Shown: positions 15,947-26,394 of the stretch, in pieces
Numbering within the stretch: the first letter of the stretch is position 1
Layout of the letters: every line of letters starts with the position of its first letter
Origin: Acidipila sp.
Lineage (GTDB): Bacteria > Acidobacteriota > Terriglobia > Acidiferrales > UBA7541
Direction: 5' to 3'
Assembly (NCBI GenBank): GCA_010365215.1
Contig: JAAFGT010000035.1
Span: 1-38,652 of the forward strand
Length of the DNA: 38,652 nucleotides
Translations under genes and position numbers: made by a program
The notes under the pieces: generated by a model
The model's input: the letters and a program-made list of their open reading frames with translations, nothing else
Database searches by the model: none
What the model was told of the DNA's origin: nothing

Positions 15947-17904
15947 AGCTGCCGGCAAATATTTTCGCCACGCTTCGTCGCATGCCGGCGTGTAGTTGGC
16001 AGCTTGCGCTGGTATTGCCGGCGCTGTTTTTGCTTGCTCCGAGCGCCCTAGCCGGGCAGCAAGCACCGAGCCCCGATGAAGTTTCTACCCAACTGGTGCA
16101 GGCTCGCGCCCAAGCTTCCACGCACCACTACGACCGCGCGATCGAGCTTTACCGCAGCGTTCTTGCAGGCGATCCGGATAATCGCCAGGCCCTGAGTGAA
16201 CTCGCCGATACGCTCGAGACCGCCGGTCGCTGGCATGAGGCGCTCCCATTGCTACAGCATCTGCTCGCGCTGCAACCCGAGAGTGCGCGAACGGTATTTC
16301 AACTCGGGCGGATGGAAAGTTGGAGCGGCGATACGCGTGCTGACGGCCTGGCCCTGCTGCGGCGCGCTACCGAGCTCGAAGCACAGCGCGCGGAATATCT
16401 TGCGGGTTATGCGGAAGTGCTGAGCTGGGAAGGCTCCAAGCGCAGCGAAGCCGCCGCGCTATTTGAGCGCGCGCTGGCGCTCGATGCGCGCAATGAAGCG
16501 GTGCTGGTCCCCTATGCCGAGATGCTTTCGTGGTCGGGGGTCACGCGCCCGCGCGCGCGAACGCTCTTTGATCAGGCGCTGGCACAGAATCCGCGCAATG
16601 CGCGCGCTCTAGCCGGGCGCGGGCTGCTGAATTCCTGGACGGGGCGAACCCGCGAAGCGCTGGCCGATTACGACGCCGCGCTGGCGCTCGATCCTTCCAA
16701 CGCCGTAGCGCTGCGAGGCAAAGCGGAAATTCTCAACTGGCGGGGACAGCATCTGGAGGCGCGCGACCTGCTTGATCGCAGCCGCGATCCCGCTGCGCGC
16801 ACTGCCGGCGAAGATCCTCGAACGCTCCTGGAGCTGGCACGCGCCAACGCCGGGCTCGGCCGCTATCGCGATGCGCTGGCTTTGCTCGATCAGGTTCCCT
16901 CCACCGGTTTCCCGGAAGCAGCGGAGATTCGCAGCAACATATCGCGCGGGCAAGCCACCTTCATTGAACTTGGATTCGGCGTGCGCCACAGCTCTGGCGG
17001 AGTGAATCCGTTTCGCCTGGAAGCAGCCGTCTCCACTCCGGTGGGCGCCGCGAACCGCATCACGCTGCTCTACCGGCCCACATTTTTTCAGGCTGGCCGG
17101 CAGCCGCCGCAGCAGCGCGATTTCAATTCCAATTATTTTGGCGCCATTTTCGATTCTCAACCTTCTGACCGCCTCACCCTCTCGGCTGAGTTGGGTGGTG
17201 AGACCTATCCTGGCGCGCCATCCTCCATCGACGGCGCCTTCGAGGCGAGCTACAACCTCCAGCCGTCGCTGCGGCTCGCGGCGGGATTTCGCCGGCAATC
17301 GGTAGACGACACTCTAGTGGCTGCTCGCGGCGACAACTTCGGCGGTGTTTTCATCGGTCAGGTGCGCTCGAATCTGGCCAGCGCGGGATTTCAATACGGC
17401 AATTTTGATCATGGCTACGACGTTGCCCTCACCTACACCGATGGCATTTACACGGGGCACAACCTCGACAGCAACCGCCGCTGGGGGGTGAACGGAAGCG
17501 TAGGCAAGACGCTGCATGGTGATCACCCCTATTTCCGCGTGGCCTACAATTTTATCTATCTCAGTTTCGCGCACGACGCCAACTTCCAGCCGGGAGTTGT
17601 TCCCAACCGTCTGGCCGGCGGCTACTTCAGTCCCTCGTCATTTCTCGCCAATTCCGGCAGCGCGCGCGTGGCCTACCACTGGCATCAGGTCTTCGAATGG
17701 TACGCAGAGGGTAGCCTGGGAGCGCAAAACGTAGAGACCACCTTCTCCCGGTTTGGTAATGCTCAGTTTGCCTCCACCTTTGGAACCGGATTTTTGTGGC
17801 GCCCGGACCAGCGTGACGAAATTCGCGGCGCCTATGAGTACCTGGATATCTTCAACGCCTTTCGCCGCCACATTTTCCGCATTGGCTGGCGCCACTATTT
17901 CTAA
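15943..17904 (+). CDS. TPR plus outer-membrane beta-barrel exporter (BcsC/PgaA-like)
   Basis: A 653-residue protein starting with a signal peptide (LALVLPALFLLAPSALA). Residues about 45-330 are tetratricopeptide repeats. Five of them carry a Trp-Gly motif of the form SWSG or NWRG, with the Trp at 127, 162, 197, 232 and 266, a 34-35 residue period. Residues about 338-653 are strand-rich with alternating hydrophobic and aromatic residues and end in Phe (WRHYF), as outer-membrane barrels do. This is the layout of BcsC, PgaA and AlgK/AlgE functions: periplasmic scaffold plus export pore. It is translationally coupled to the synthase gene (four-base overlap), so it very probably exports that polymer. 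Confidence 0.85.
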   Translation: MKLPANIFATLRRMPACSWQLALVLPALFLLAPSALAGQQAPSPDEVSTQLVQARAQASTHHYDRAIELYRSVLAGDPDNRQALSELADTLETAGRWHEALPLLQHLLALQPESARTVFQLGRMESWSGDTRADGLALLRRATELEAQRAEYLAGYAEVLSWEGSKRSEAAALFERALALDARNEAVLVPYAEMLSWSGVTRPRARTLFDQALAQNPRNARALAGRGLLNSWTGRTREALADYDAALALDPSNAVALRGKAEILNWRGQHLEARDLLDRSRDPAARTAGEDPRTLLELARANAGLGRYRDALALLDQVPSTGFPEAAEIRSNISRGQATFIELGFGVRHSSGGVNPFRLEAAVSTPVGAANRITLLYRPTFFQAGRQPPQQRDFNSNYFGAIFDSQPSDRLTLSAELGGETYPGAPSSIDGAFEASYNLQPSLRLAAGFRRQSVDDTLVAARGDNFGGVFIGQVRSNLASAGFQYGNFDHGYDVALTYTDGIYTGHNLDSNRRWGVNGSVGKTLHGDHPYFRVAYNFIYLSFAHDANFQPGVVPNRLAGGYFSPSSFLANSGSARVAYHWHQVFEWYAEGSLGAQNVETTFSRFGNAQFASTFGTGFLWRPDQRDEIRGAYEYLDIFNAFRRHIFRIGWRHYF

Positions 17905-17935
17905 GTTGACCGACCCCGCACCGATTTCCGAGCGC

Positions 17936-19765
17936 ATGCGATTTCTCCGCTGGGCTGTGCTGCTGATGATTTTGGCTGGAGCCTTCTGGCTGCGCGGCCA
18001 CGATCCGCTCTACAACACCGCGTTCATGGATGAAACATTCCACGTGCGCTACGGGCGCATGTTTCTGGCCAACCATTTCGAATATCCCTTCGACATGCCG
18101 CTGCACTGGGTCTTCTCCTGGTACTTGTGGGGAATTTTTGCGGTGATCGCCGAGCGCATCGCCGGAATCGCCGGAGTTCGCGAGATGTCCGCGTTTGCCG
18201 GCACGGTGGCCGTGCTGGCCGTCTACGGCATCAGCCGCAGACTCTACTCGGCGGAAACCGGGCTGGCCGCGGCGGCCATTTTTGCGCTGCTTAGCCCGGC
18301 AGTTTTTTCCTCCCGCATCGCCACCTATGACAGCGGTGCCGTGGTGTTTCTCGCCCTGGGTCTTTGGGTCTACGTGCGCGCGTGGCAAGAGATGAAAAAT
18401 CATCTCTGGCTATGGGCGGCGGTCTTATTCTTCGCGGCGTTTCTTTGCAAATACATCATGGCGCTTTATTTTCCATTTCTGGTTCTCGCGGCGCTGCGTA
18501 AGGGACGGCGTCCCCTGCTGGCTTTTTCGCTTCCGCTGGCCATCTTTTGCGCGGGCTATGCGTGGTATTACCGCGGCGACCTGATCTTCCTGGCCAGCTT
18601 CTATTCTCAATTCAATAAACGAAATGTGATGTCGGGAAGCCAACTCTGGGATATTTATGTGATCCAGCGGCTGGATCTGTGGGTTTTGGGCCTGCTCTCC
18701 CTGGCGGCGTGGCCGTGGACCGTTCCGCCCGGGCGCGAAGCCGAAATCAGACGAGAGCGATGGATATTCATTCTGATGTGGACGGGCGCCGCGGCAATGC
18801 TGGTGTTCCAGGGAATGTCGCGGCTGGCGGACATGCGTTTCTTTAAGCACGCCACTTACTCGTTGCTGTTTCTTACGCCCGTGGCCGCCCAGGGGATCTT
18901 GCGACTCGCTCGGCTTGCCGGGAAAACTCTTTATCCGTTCGCTGGCGCCGTGGCCGTGGTGCTGGTGGCCGTCTCGCTGGGCTGGGCGGGCAATTCCTGG
19001 AATACCGGCGCGCATATTTTCTGGCCCAATGTGGAGCCCATACGCGCCTACTTCGAAGGCCGCCTGACGCAGCAGGACCGTCTGCTCCTCGACGACCAAG
19101 GCGTCCGCTACTACCTCGAGCCCGTGCTACCCGCTGAAAATATTATCGAAGCTTATTATTTCCGTTATCACGAGATGGAGGGGCCGCCAGCCTATGCCGC
19201 GGCAGTTGCCGACGGCTACTTCGATTATGTGGCACTGGACGGCAGCGGGAATGAGGAGGAAGTCCTGAAGATGCGCGAGGCCATTCGTCCGGTGCTGCCT
19301 GGGCGTTACGCTCTGCGCATGACCATGCCCGAGCCGGCGCTACAGAGGCGCATTGAAATTTACGAACGCGTGAATCCACCCGCCATAACGGCGGCGTCGA
19401 ATGTCGCCGCAGGCGCGCCCGGCCTGTCGCCGCGCGTGGAGATTCTTTTCCCGGCGACGGGCGCCGCGGTGCGCACTTCCGGAATCGAAACGAAGTTGCA
19501 AGGCCGCGTCGAGGGTGCGCCGGCAGGCGCGTATCTGCTGGCTGAACTGTTTACCAACCGGTGGTATTCGCAGGGTGGCAGAATTATTCCCGGCGCCGCG
19601 GGAGCATTCACGCAACCTCTCTACCTGGGAGGGCAGGGAGCGCAGCAATGCAACCACGTGGTGCGCGTTCGCATGTACGATCCCGGCGGCAAATGGCTCG
19701 CTACGGCCACGCAGTTCGGAATCATTCGCGCCAACGCCGACGGCAGTAGTCCTTCCTGCCCATGA
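17936..19765 (+). CDS. GT39/ArnT-like polytopic glycosyltransferase
   Basis: A 609-residue membrane protein with about ten hydrophobic segments in residues 1-370. The first periplasmic loop has the acidic pair D32-E33 in FMDETFHVRYGRM, the hallmark of the GT-C family that uses polyprenyl-phosphate sugars (PMT, ArnT, PglB relatives). After residue 400 comes a soluble part, with a strand-rich region from about 490 to 600 (RVEILFPATGAAVRTSG) that resembles an Ig-like domain. It starts 31 bases after the barrel gene; ATG 17936 is chosen, but TTG 17906, one base after that stop, is possible. It could decorate the exported polymer or attach it to a carrier. The substrate is unknown. Confidence 0.75.
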   Translation: MRFLRWAVLLMILAGAFWLRGHDPLYNTAFMDETFHVRYGRMFLANHFEYPFDMPLHWVFSWYLWGIFAVIAERIAGIAGVREMSAFAGTVAVLAVYGISRRLYSAETGLAAAAIFALLSPAVFSSRIATYDSGAVVFLALGLWVYVRAWQEMKNHLWLWAAVLFFAAFLCKYIMALYFPFLVLAALRKGRRPLLAFSLPLAIFCAGYAWYYRGDLIFLASFYSQFNKRNVMSGSQLWDIYVIQRLDLWVLGLLSLAAWPWTVPPGREAEIRRERWIFILMWTGAAAMLVFQGMSRLADMRFFKHATYSLLFLTPVAAQGILRLARLAGKTLYPFAGAVAVVLVAVSLGWAGNSWNTGAHIFWPNVEPIRAYFEGRLTQQDRLLLDDQGVRYYLEPVLPAENIIEAYYFRYHEMEGPPAYAAAVADGYFDYVALDGSGNEEEVLKMREAIRPVLPGRYALRMTMPEPALQRRIEIYERVNPPAITAASNVAAGAPGLSPRVEILFPATGAAVRTSGIETKLQGRVEGAPAGAYLLAELFTNRWYSQGGRIIPGAAGAFTQPLYLGGQGAQQCNHVVRVRMYDPGGKWLATATQFGIIRANADGSSPSCP

Positions 19766-19826
19766 CTTTCGAATTCCGGGGCTGGAATTCGGAAGCGCGC
19801 TCTCGAGAGCGATTAGGGGCCATCCG

Positions 19827-21935
19827 CTAATTGGCGGGCTTGACGCCCAGCGACTCATACATGGCTGCGGGATCGTAGGTTACGCCGTCTTTGATTACGG
19901 TGACCACGCGGCGGATGTCGCTGATTTTTGTGGACGGGTCGCCATCGACCAGAATCAGGTCGGCCAGTTTTCCCGGCGTCACCGAGCCTCGTTCCTGATC
20001 GTGTTTCATCACCCGCGCCGCGCCGAGGGTGGCGATCTGCAGCACTTTTGGCGCAGGGATGCCGGCCTCGACGTAATATTCCAACTCACGATGAAGCGTG
20101 AATCCCGCCAAATCGTCGGTCCCGGCCACCAGCGTCACGCCCGAATCGTAAAGCAGCTTCACCATTTTCAAAAGCGCCGCAGCGGAGTCTTTGTAGCGCT
20201 GATCCATTCCTTCCGGCACCGGCAGCCCGCCGGCAAGAAATCCGCGGCGAATCTGCGCCGGCATTCGGTTCGCCGCGGGCGCATAGAGCGGAGAAACCAC
20301 GCCGGGCCGCGCCAGGAATTGACCTTCGAAGATGGCCACGGTGGGATCGATAACCGTGTGATGCTCCTTCAGTAGCGCAATGAAGTTCTTCACCGGCGCG
20401 GAACCCAGGTCGAGCTCGGCGGCGTGCTGGGCCACCGCCGTAAAGCGCGCCGGCGTGCGCGTGTCCTGCACCTGCTCGAAAAAGAAATTGAGAAAGACAA
20501 AATTGATGTGCTGGATCTCGTCGGCGCCCGCACGGACAAATTGTTCAGCGGTCATGAACGCGGGGACATGGCCGGAGAGACGCATCCCGCGCTGGTGCGT
20601 TTCTTCGGCAATGCCTGCCACTAGCGCCGGCTTGAGCGAGCTATACACTTTGATCTGCTCGTATCCCAGGGATTTATATTTTTCGATGGCCGCGCGCGCT
20701 TCCTCGGGGGTATCGGCAAATACTTTGGTGGGCCCCTGGTAAGGACCGCGGCCGTCGATAAAGCCTGCGTTGATCACCCGCGGCCCCACCAGCGTTCCCG
20801 CGTCATAGTGTTTCTTCAAGTCGCCCACTTGATCGATGTCATTGGCCATGTCTCGCACGGAGGTAACCCCCGCGGCCATGTGCAGCACTCCGTCGTTGCC
20901 CGAGAGATGTACGTGCATGTCCCACAGCCCAGGTAGAAGCGCTTTGCCTTTCGCGTCGACTATTTTTGCGCCTGCGGGAATTTTCACGCTGCCGTCGGGT
21001 CCCACTACATCGATGCGGTTGCCGGAGATCACCACGGTGGAGTTGGGGCGTGACACCACTGCTTCGCTGTCGAAGAGGTTGGCGTGTTCGAAGACCAGCG
21101 CGCCGGCAGGTCTGCCTTCCACGCGTTTCGCCAGTTCAGCGCCGCGCTTGGCGGATTGCGCTTCCTGCGCGTCGTTTAGAGCGGACCATGCCGATTCCTG
21201 CCCTTCGCGAATTACCGTGAACCAGCCGGAGCCCAGCGCAAAGAGTTTGCCATCCTTGCTAAGCCACACCGGCGTGGGAGAAAAATCCAGGCCGATAATT
21301 TCATATTCCACAACTTCCAGCTTCTGCCCGCCCGCTTCCGCCACGCGCTCTCCCGCGCGCTCGATTCGCACCTCGCCCTCGGGTAGCAGGCTGACGGCCT
21401 TCGTAGGTGACCTGAGCAGCGCCCGGACCAGCGGCTCGACTTCTCCGGGGTCCCCGGCAAAGCTCGCGTAATAGGCCGAATGCTCCAGCTCGCGCTCGCC
21501 CTGCTCGGCCGTGTTTTTCCAACTCGCTTTATGACCATCGAAAGAAAAGTGTTCCGCTACCGGTCCTTTCAGATAGTCGTGACCGGTGATTTCGAGAGAG
21601 GTCACAAAACCGTTGCTGTCGAAGGTCTCGCGCGTCAGCGAGCGCGGCCCGCGGCCGCGATCGTTAAATTCATAAAAGGAATGCCGCGCGCCGTCCGCTG
21701 CCGTCCACACCGCCAGCACGCCGGCCTTATTCCCGGCGAGGATCACGGTGAACCGCGCCGCATCTTTTGGCACTTCGTCGGGAATCTTCACCAGCGATGC
21801 CTGGGCGTTGGCTTGGTCGGCATTTTTTGCCGGCGGGACAGCGCCCTCTTGCGATTGCCCGCGCAGCAGGCCGGGCGACAAAAGCCCAGCGACCAGCAAC
21901 ACCAGCGCATACTTATAAAAACTTTTCTGCGTCAC
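19827..21935 (-). CDS. Secreted amidohydrolase-family protein with long N-terminal domain
   Basis: A 702-residue protein. GTG 21935 is chosen because GGAGG lies five bases upstream, and it gives a clean signal peptide (KYALVLLVAGLLSPGLLRGQ). The open frame begins nine codons earlier. Residues about 45-270 form a domain I do not recognise, with a beta-rich pattern. The rest is an amidohydrolase TIM barrel: DMHVH (H341, H343), the lysine-containing IKVYSS strand, H in LSGHVP, H in IQHINF, and the Asp in AGTDD. The end has the classic LGAARVMKHD...GSVTPGKLADLILVDGDP segment. This resembles imidazolonepropionase-like or prolidase-like exported hydrolases common in Acidobacteria. The substrate cannot be told. 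Confidence 0.85.
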   Translation of the reverse strand: MTQKSFYKYALVLLVAGLLSPGLLRGQSQEGAVPPAKNADQANAQASLVKIPDEVPKDAARFTVILAGNKAGVLAVWTAADGARHSFYEFNDRGRGPRSLTRETFDSNGFVTSLEITGHDYLKGPVAEHFSFDGHKASWKNTAEQGERELEHSAYYASFAGDPGEVEPLVRALLRSPTKAVSLLPEGEVRIERAGERVAEAGGQKLEVVEYEIIGLDFSPTPVWLSKDGKLFALGSGWFTVIREGQESAWSALNDAQEAQSAKRGAELAKRVEGRPAGALVFEHANLFDSEAVVSRPNSTVVISGNRIDVVGPDGSVKIPAGAKIVDAKGKALLPGLWDMHVHLSGNDGVLHMAAGVTSVRDMANDIDQVGDLKKHYDAGTLVGPRVINAGFIDGRGPYQGPTKVFADTPEEARAAIEKYKSLGYEQIKVYSSLKPALVAGIAEETHQRGMRLSGHVPAFMTAEQFVRAGADEIQHINFVFLNFFFEQVQDTRTPARFTAVAQHAAELDLGSAPVKNFIALLKEHHTVIDPTVAIFEGQFLARPGVVSPLYAPAANRMPAQIRRGFLAGGLPVPEGMDQRYKDSAAALLKMVKLLYDSGVTLVAGTDDLAGFTLHRELEYYVEAGIPAPKVLQIATLGAARVMKHDQERGSVTPGKLADLILVDGDPSTKISDIRRVVTVIKDGVTYDPAAMYESLGVKPAN

Positions 21936-21995
21936 AGCATCCTCCAGACAACCGGAATGCAAACAAGACGTTGTTTCCTTAAAAGCGGTTTCAAC

Positions 21996-24395
21996 TCACT
22001 GCGGAAAATTGATTCGTCGAATCAGCGCTTGAAATCTAGAGTCGGAACGCATTGGATCGTAGAAAGGATCTACTCTGAGGTAGGTCATAGCCGAGGCCCG
22101 CACTTCGAAGCCTTTTTCCAGCCACTCCATTACCCGATCTTTATCTCCCAGGCGGAGATACTCGTCGGAAAAGGCGGTTGGCGTAACGTACTCCTGCTTC
22201 GCCTGTTCTTTAAGAAGTTCCACCATCCGCCGAGCCGCGGCGGGGCAACCTCCTTCCGCAAACCCGGCGCGCAGCGCGGCCGCCCGTTCGGGCCTGCCTT
22301 GCAACTCCAGAGCTTTGCTCCGCTCGTCGATGCTTTCCTTGCACGCGCCTTTCAACTCGAATATTACGCTAAGGATCGAATGTCCATAGGGATGTCCAGA
22401 ATCGAGTTCGATGATTCTGCGGCCTATTTCCAGCGCGGCGTCGTCGTGATGAGCCCAGAATTTGAACTGGGCCGCGTTATTCATGATCAGCAGGGAGAGA
22501 GGATCGAGTTTCTGAGCCTGTTCGATCCGCGCGGTAGCCTCGTCAAAGCGCCCCATTCTGCCCAGAAATAACGCGTACCACTGCTGCGCGGTGGTGTAGT
22601 TGGGGCTGAGCTCAAGCGCGCGCTTGTATTCCAGTTCAGCGCTGGGCCAGTCCCACTCGAAGCTGTCTTTCAGGGAGGCCATGCCCAGATGCGCTTCGCC
22701 CAGCGTGTCGTCGAGCGCCAGTGCGCGATCTACGAACGGCCGCGCCTTCTCCAGCGCATCTTTGGTCGCGAGAAGGTCCTGGTCCTGCATGACGATGTAG
22801 GAATCGGCCAGACCGACATAGCCCAAAGCGAATTGCGGGTCCTTTGCAACAGCCTGCTCAAAAAGTTTAACGCTTCGAGCAAGACCCTGCTCCGTTCTTT
22901 TATTCCACTGAAAGCGCGCCTCAAGGTAGAGCCGGTAGGCTTCCCCATCCGGAGTATGGCGCTTCGCAATACGTTGTTGGTCTTCGGGTTTCAGCTTCAC
23001 GCGCAGATTTTCCGAGATTTCCCGCGCGATGTCCTGTTGCAGCAGGAACAGGTCGCTCACCTTGCGGTTGTACTGCCCGCCCCAAAGGTGACTGCTGTCT
23101 CGGCCATCCACCAGCTCCGCGGTGATGTCGAGCGCGTCGCCGCGTTGCACGACCCGGCCTATCAGAACGGCGCGCACATTCAGAGCTTTGGCTGCGGCCT
23201 GCGGGTCGTTTTCTTTTCCCTTGAATCGGAAAACCGACGTGCGCGACATCACCTTGAGGCTCGGTAAGAGCGACAGGCTGTTGATTAGGCTGTCGGTAAG
23301 GCCGTCAGTCAGGTACTCAGCATTGGGCTCGGCATTCGCATTCACGAAGGGAAGCACGGCGATCGAATCCACCGCACTCTCCGCCGTGGTACGCCCGCGC
23401 CACAGATAAACGCCGGTTAGCGCCAAGGCGAGCACAGCAACACCCGCGATCGCAGCAATCGTGGGGAAGACTCTGCGTCTGGCGAAAGTTCCCGGCGTCA
23501 CCCCAGTTCTTGAAATTATCTGGGCGGAATCGGTGTCGCGGCGCAGACGCTTCAGATCGCTACGCAACTCGCCCGCGGTCTGGTAGCGCATCTCGCGGTC
23601 TTTCTCGAGCGCCTTGGCGAGAATGCGTTCGAGTTCCGCGGGCGCATCTGGATTGATGCGTCCGGCTGCAGGAGGCGCGCGATTTAGTATTGCCTCGTGA
23701 ATTACCGCCGTGGTGTTTCCCGAAAACGCCTGGCGCCCTGTGGTCATTTCGTAGAGAACGACCCCAAAAGAAAACAGGTCGCTGCGGGCATCGAGTTCTT
23801 CTCCGCGCGCCTGTTCCGGCGACATGTAGGAAACCGTGCCGAGCGCCACGCCGGGACTCGTCAGGTTTTCCGAGGTGGGGTCTGCGACGCTCAGAGTGGC
23901 GTCGCCAGTACTTTGCTTTCCCGCGGGCGCGACCTTGGCCAGGCCGAAGTCCAGAATCTTTGCCTGCCCGCGAACGGTGACGAAGATATTCGCCGGCTTG
24001 ATGTCGCGGTGAACGATGCCCTTGGCGTGCGCCGCGTCGAGCGCATCGGCAATCTCGATGGAGAGTTCCAGCAGCGGTTCAGTCTCAATGGGCTTCGCGG
24101 CAATGCGGTACTTCAGGGTCTGCCCTTCCAGAAATTCCATGGCGATGAAGGGTGCGCCGTCCTGCTCGTCAATTTCATAGATGGTGCAGATGCCCGGATG
24201 GTTCAGCGCGGAGGCGGCGCGAGCTTCGCGCTGGAAGCGCTCCAGCGCCTGCGCGTCTTGCAACATTTCTGGCGGAAGGAATTTGAGCGCCACAGGCCGC
24301 CCGAGCTTCGTATCCTCTGCGCGGTAGACCACTCCCATGCCGCCACCACCCAGTTTCTCGACAATCCGATAGTGGCCGACGATCTTGCCGATCAA
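21996..24395 (-). CDS. Transmembrane Ser/Thr protein kinase with TolB-like and TPR regions
   Basis: A 799-residue Hanks-type kinase. The kinase domain (8-285) has LGGGGMG (glycine loop), K38 (VALK), HRDIKPAN (129-136), DFG (149-151) and SPEQARG. One transmembrane helix follows (311-331). After it comes a segment (about 345-470) with SIAVLPFVN and [15 protein letters not shown], which is the TolB-N/FlgO-like module often joined to CadC-type regulators and acidobacterial kinases. Residues 480-790 are TPR-like repeats. The start is TTG 24395 with GGAGGT six bases upstream. It lies divergently to the methionine gene. The target proteins are unknown; the outside part may sense envelope signals by peptide or protein binding. 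Confidence 0.93.
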   Translation of the reverse strand: MIGKIVGHYRIVEKLGGGGMGVVYRAEDTKLGRPVALKFLPPEMLQDAQALERFQREARAASALNHPGICTIYEIDEQDGAPFIAMEFLEGQTLKYRIAAKPIETEPLLELSIEIADALDAAHAKGIVHRDIKPANIFVTVRGQAKILDFGLAKVAPAGKQSTGDATLSVADPTSENLTSPGVALGTVSYMSPEQARGEELDARSDLFSFGVVLYEMTTGRQAFSGNTTAVIHEAILNRAPPAAGRINPDAPAELERILAKALEKDREMRYQTAGELRSDLKRLRRDTDSAQIISRTGVTPGTFARRRVFPTIAAIAGVAVLALALTGVYLWRGRTTAESAVDSIAVLPFVNANAEPNAEYLTDGLTDSLINSLSLLPSLKVMSRTSVFRFKGKENDPQAAAKALNVRAVLIGRVVQRGDALDITAELVDGRDSSHLWGGQYNRKVSDLFLLQQDIAREISENLRVKLKPEDQQRIAKRHTPDGEAYRLYLEARFQWNKRTEQGLARSVKLFEQAVAKDPQFALGYVGLADSYIVMQDQDLLATKDALEKARPFVDRALALDDTLGEAHLGMASLKDSFEWDWPSAELEYKRALELSPNYTTAQQWYALFLGRMGRFDEATARIEQAQKLDPLSLLIMNNAAQFKFWAHHDDAALEIGRRIIELDSGHPYGHSILSVIFELKGACKESIDERSKALELQGRPERAAALRAGFAEGGCPAAARRMVELLKEQAKQEYVTPTAFSDEYLRLGDKDRVMEWLEKGFEVRASAMTYLRVDPFYDPMRSDSRFQALIRRINFPQ

Positions 24396-24479
24396 CTGAA
24401 TACCTCCACCGCACTATAGCTCCCCTTGGCAATATCGACGACACGCCGGGAGTCCGTAAACTCGTCGCGGAGACCGCAA

Positions 24480-24488
24480 TGCTATACT
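24480..24488 (+). promoter_or_regulatory. Extended -10 promoter for the methionine-cycle gene
   Basis: TGCTATACT is a TGn extension plus TATACT, about 71 bases before the ATG at 24559. No good -35 is visible. The leader of about 65 bases shows no riboswitch I recognise. Confidence 0.45.
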
Positions 24489-24558
24489 GAGAAGTTCGCG
24501 GCGGTCAAAGATTCGAGAGCCAGGATTCACCGCGCAGGCCTGAGGGTTTGAAATACAG

Positions 24559-26394
24559 ATGAAAATTGAAGATTTCAATGCGCGGTTGCGCGCAGGCGTG
24601 CTTGTCGCCGACGGGGCGATGGGCTCCATGCTCTACGAAGAGATGGGCCCGCAGCGCTGCTTCGACGAAGTGAACGTCACTCAGCCGGAAGCGGTTTTTC
24701 GCGTGCATCAGGCCTACATCGAGGCTGGCGCGCAGATCATCGAAACCAACACCTTCGGCGCCAACCGCCACAAGCTGGCCGCCATGGGCCTGTCCGAAAA
24801 CGTCACGCGCTTCAATCATCGCGGCGTCAAAATTGCCCGGGAAGCGCGCGAGGCCGCCGCTCGCGAAGTGCTCATTGCCGGGTCCATCGGCCCGCTGGGC
24901 GTTCGCCAGATGCGTCCGCTAGCCAGCGAAGAGATCGTGCATATTTTTCACGAGCAGGCGCTCGCGCTGGAAGAGCGCGGCGTGGACCTCTTCATTCTGG
25001 AAACATTCAGCGACCTGGACGAACTGCTGCTGGCCATCGACGCCATCCGCGCGTTCTCGATCCTGCCCATCGTCGCGCAAATGGCGTATTCGGAAGAAGT
25101 CACCACGGTGGGTGGGATTCATCCCCGCGAGGCTTGGAGCAGGCTCAGCGAAAAAAATATCCAGGCCATCGGCGCCAACTGCGCGGTGGGTCCTCAACTG
25201 CTTCTGCCCGTGCTCGAGGAACTGGCCACCATGGGCGACGGCATCAGTCTCTCCGCCATGCCCAACGTCGGCTTCCCCAAGCGGGTGGGAGATAGAATTA
25301 CCTATCCCAAGTCTTCGCCGGAATATTTCTCGTTGTTCGCGCGGGAGGCTGCCGCGCTGGGTGTGCGCATTCTGGGAGGCTGCTGCGGCACCACGCCGGA
25401 GCATATCCGCGCGATCGCACAGGCCGTGAAGTTGCTGGCGCCGAGAAAAGAATCCGCGGCGCGCACTGTCTCCGTGGAGCCGCGCGTCGAACCACGGCCA
25501 GCGGTCTCGCGCGAGCCGCAGAGCGGCCTGTGGCGCAGGATTCAACAAGGGGAGTTTGCCGTCAGCGTCGAGATCGACCCGCCCAAGGGCATCTCGCTCG
25601 AACGAATATTCGAGCAGGTGGATCGCGTGATGGCCTCCGGCAACGTCCACGCCATCGACATCAACAGCGGCACGCTGGCGCGCGTGGGCATGGATGCACT
25701 GATGCTGGCCAGCGCCCTGGAAGCCCGCGGCGTCGAGACCATTCCGCATCTCACCACGCGCGACCTCAACACCATCGGACTGCAAGCCATGCTGCTGGGC
25801 TCCTGGTCGGTGGGCGGCGTGCGCAATATTCTGGCGATCACCGGAGATCCTCCGTCGCTCGGCGATCACCCGGAGACCAGTGGCGTCTACGAAGTCGATT
25901 CTATCGGCCTGGTAAAAATTCTTACGCGGCTCAATCAGGGCATGGACTGGGCCGGCAAGACCCTCGGTGGCGCCACCAACTTCACCATCGCCGTCGCGCT
26001 CGACCCGCTGGCAGATCCCATCGACCGCGAGATCGAACGCTTCCATCAAAAGGTTGAGGCCGGCGCCCACCTGGCCATGACCCAGCCTCTGTTCGACCCG
26101 GAGCAGTGGCACAGCTTCCTCAAAAAAATTGGGGGCAAATCGCCCATACCGGTGATCGCTGGTGTGTGGCCACTCACCAGCCACAAGCAGGCCGTGCGTC
26201 TCAATAACGAAGTCCCTGGAATCGTCATCCCCGAGGCGGTCTTGAAAGAACTGGATGCCGCAGGCACCGCGGCGCGCGAGCGCGGCTTTGCCATTGCGCG
26301 GCGCGTTCTCGATTGGGCTCGCACCGAGCTGGCCGGCGCGTACCTGATTCCGCCTTTCAAACGATACGAAGAAATCCTCGAAATCTTCGTGTAA
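24559..26394 (+). CDS. Bifunctional homocysteine S-methyltransferase / 5,10-methylenetetrahydrofolate reductase (YitJ-like)
   Basis: A 611-residue fusion. Residues 1-300 are a homocysteine methyltransferase barrel with the zinc cysteines C208 (GANC) and C275/C276 (GGCCGTTPEH). A linker rich in Arg, Glu and Pro (about 295-322) leads to a MetF-type barrel (325-611) with SVEIDPPKG, ITGDPP and TQPLFD motifs. The MetF half reduces methylene-THF to methyl-THF. The other half uses a methyl donor to make methionine from homocysteine. There is no cobalamin-binding domain, so it either works without B12 or uses a separate corrinoid protein. Its partner gene for B12 uptake lies 5 kb downstream. Upstream is an extended -10 promoter; the ribosome binding site is weak. 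Confidence 0.93.
   Translation: MKIEDFNARLRAGVLVADGAMGSMLYEEMGPQRCFDEVNVTQPEAVFRVHQAYIEAGAQIIETNTFGANRHKLAAMGLSENVTRFNHRGVKIAREAREAAAREVLIAGSIGPLGVRQMRPLASEEIVHIFHEQALALEERGVDLFILETFSDLDELLLAIDAIRAFSILPIVAQMAYSEEVTTVGGIHPREAWSRLSEKNIQAIGANCAVGPQLLLPVLEELATMGDGISLSAMPNVGFPKRVGDRITYPKSSPEYFSLFAREAAALGVRILGGCCGTTPEHIRAIAQAVKLLAPRKESAARTVSVEPRVEPRPAVSREPQSGLWRRIQQGEFAVSVEIDPPKGISLERIFEQVDRVMASGNVHAIDINSGTLARVGMDALMLASALEARGVETIPHLTTRDLNTIGLQAMLLGSWSVGGVRNILAITGDPPSLGDHPETSGVYEVDSIGLVKILTRLNQGMDWAGKTLGGATNFTIAVALDPLADPIDREIERFHQKVEAGAHLAMTQPLFDPEQWHSFLKKIGGKSPIPVIAGVWPLTSHKQAVRLNNEVPGIVIPEAVLKELDAAGTAARERGFAIARRVLDWARTELAGAYLIPPFKRYEEILEIFV

Noticed and set aside
24919-26184. 421-codon open frame on the minus strand inside the methionine gene
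   Set aside because: It is a shadow of the GC-rich plus-strand gene; its protein is His/Arg/Gly-rich with no family features.
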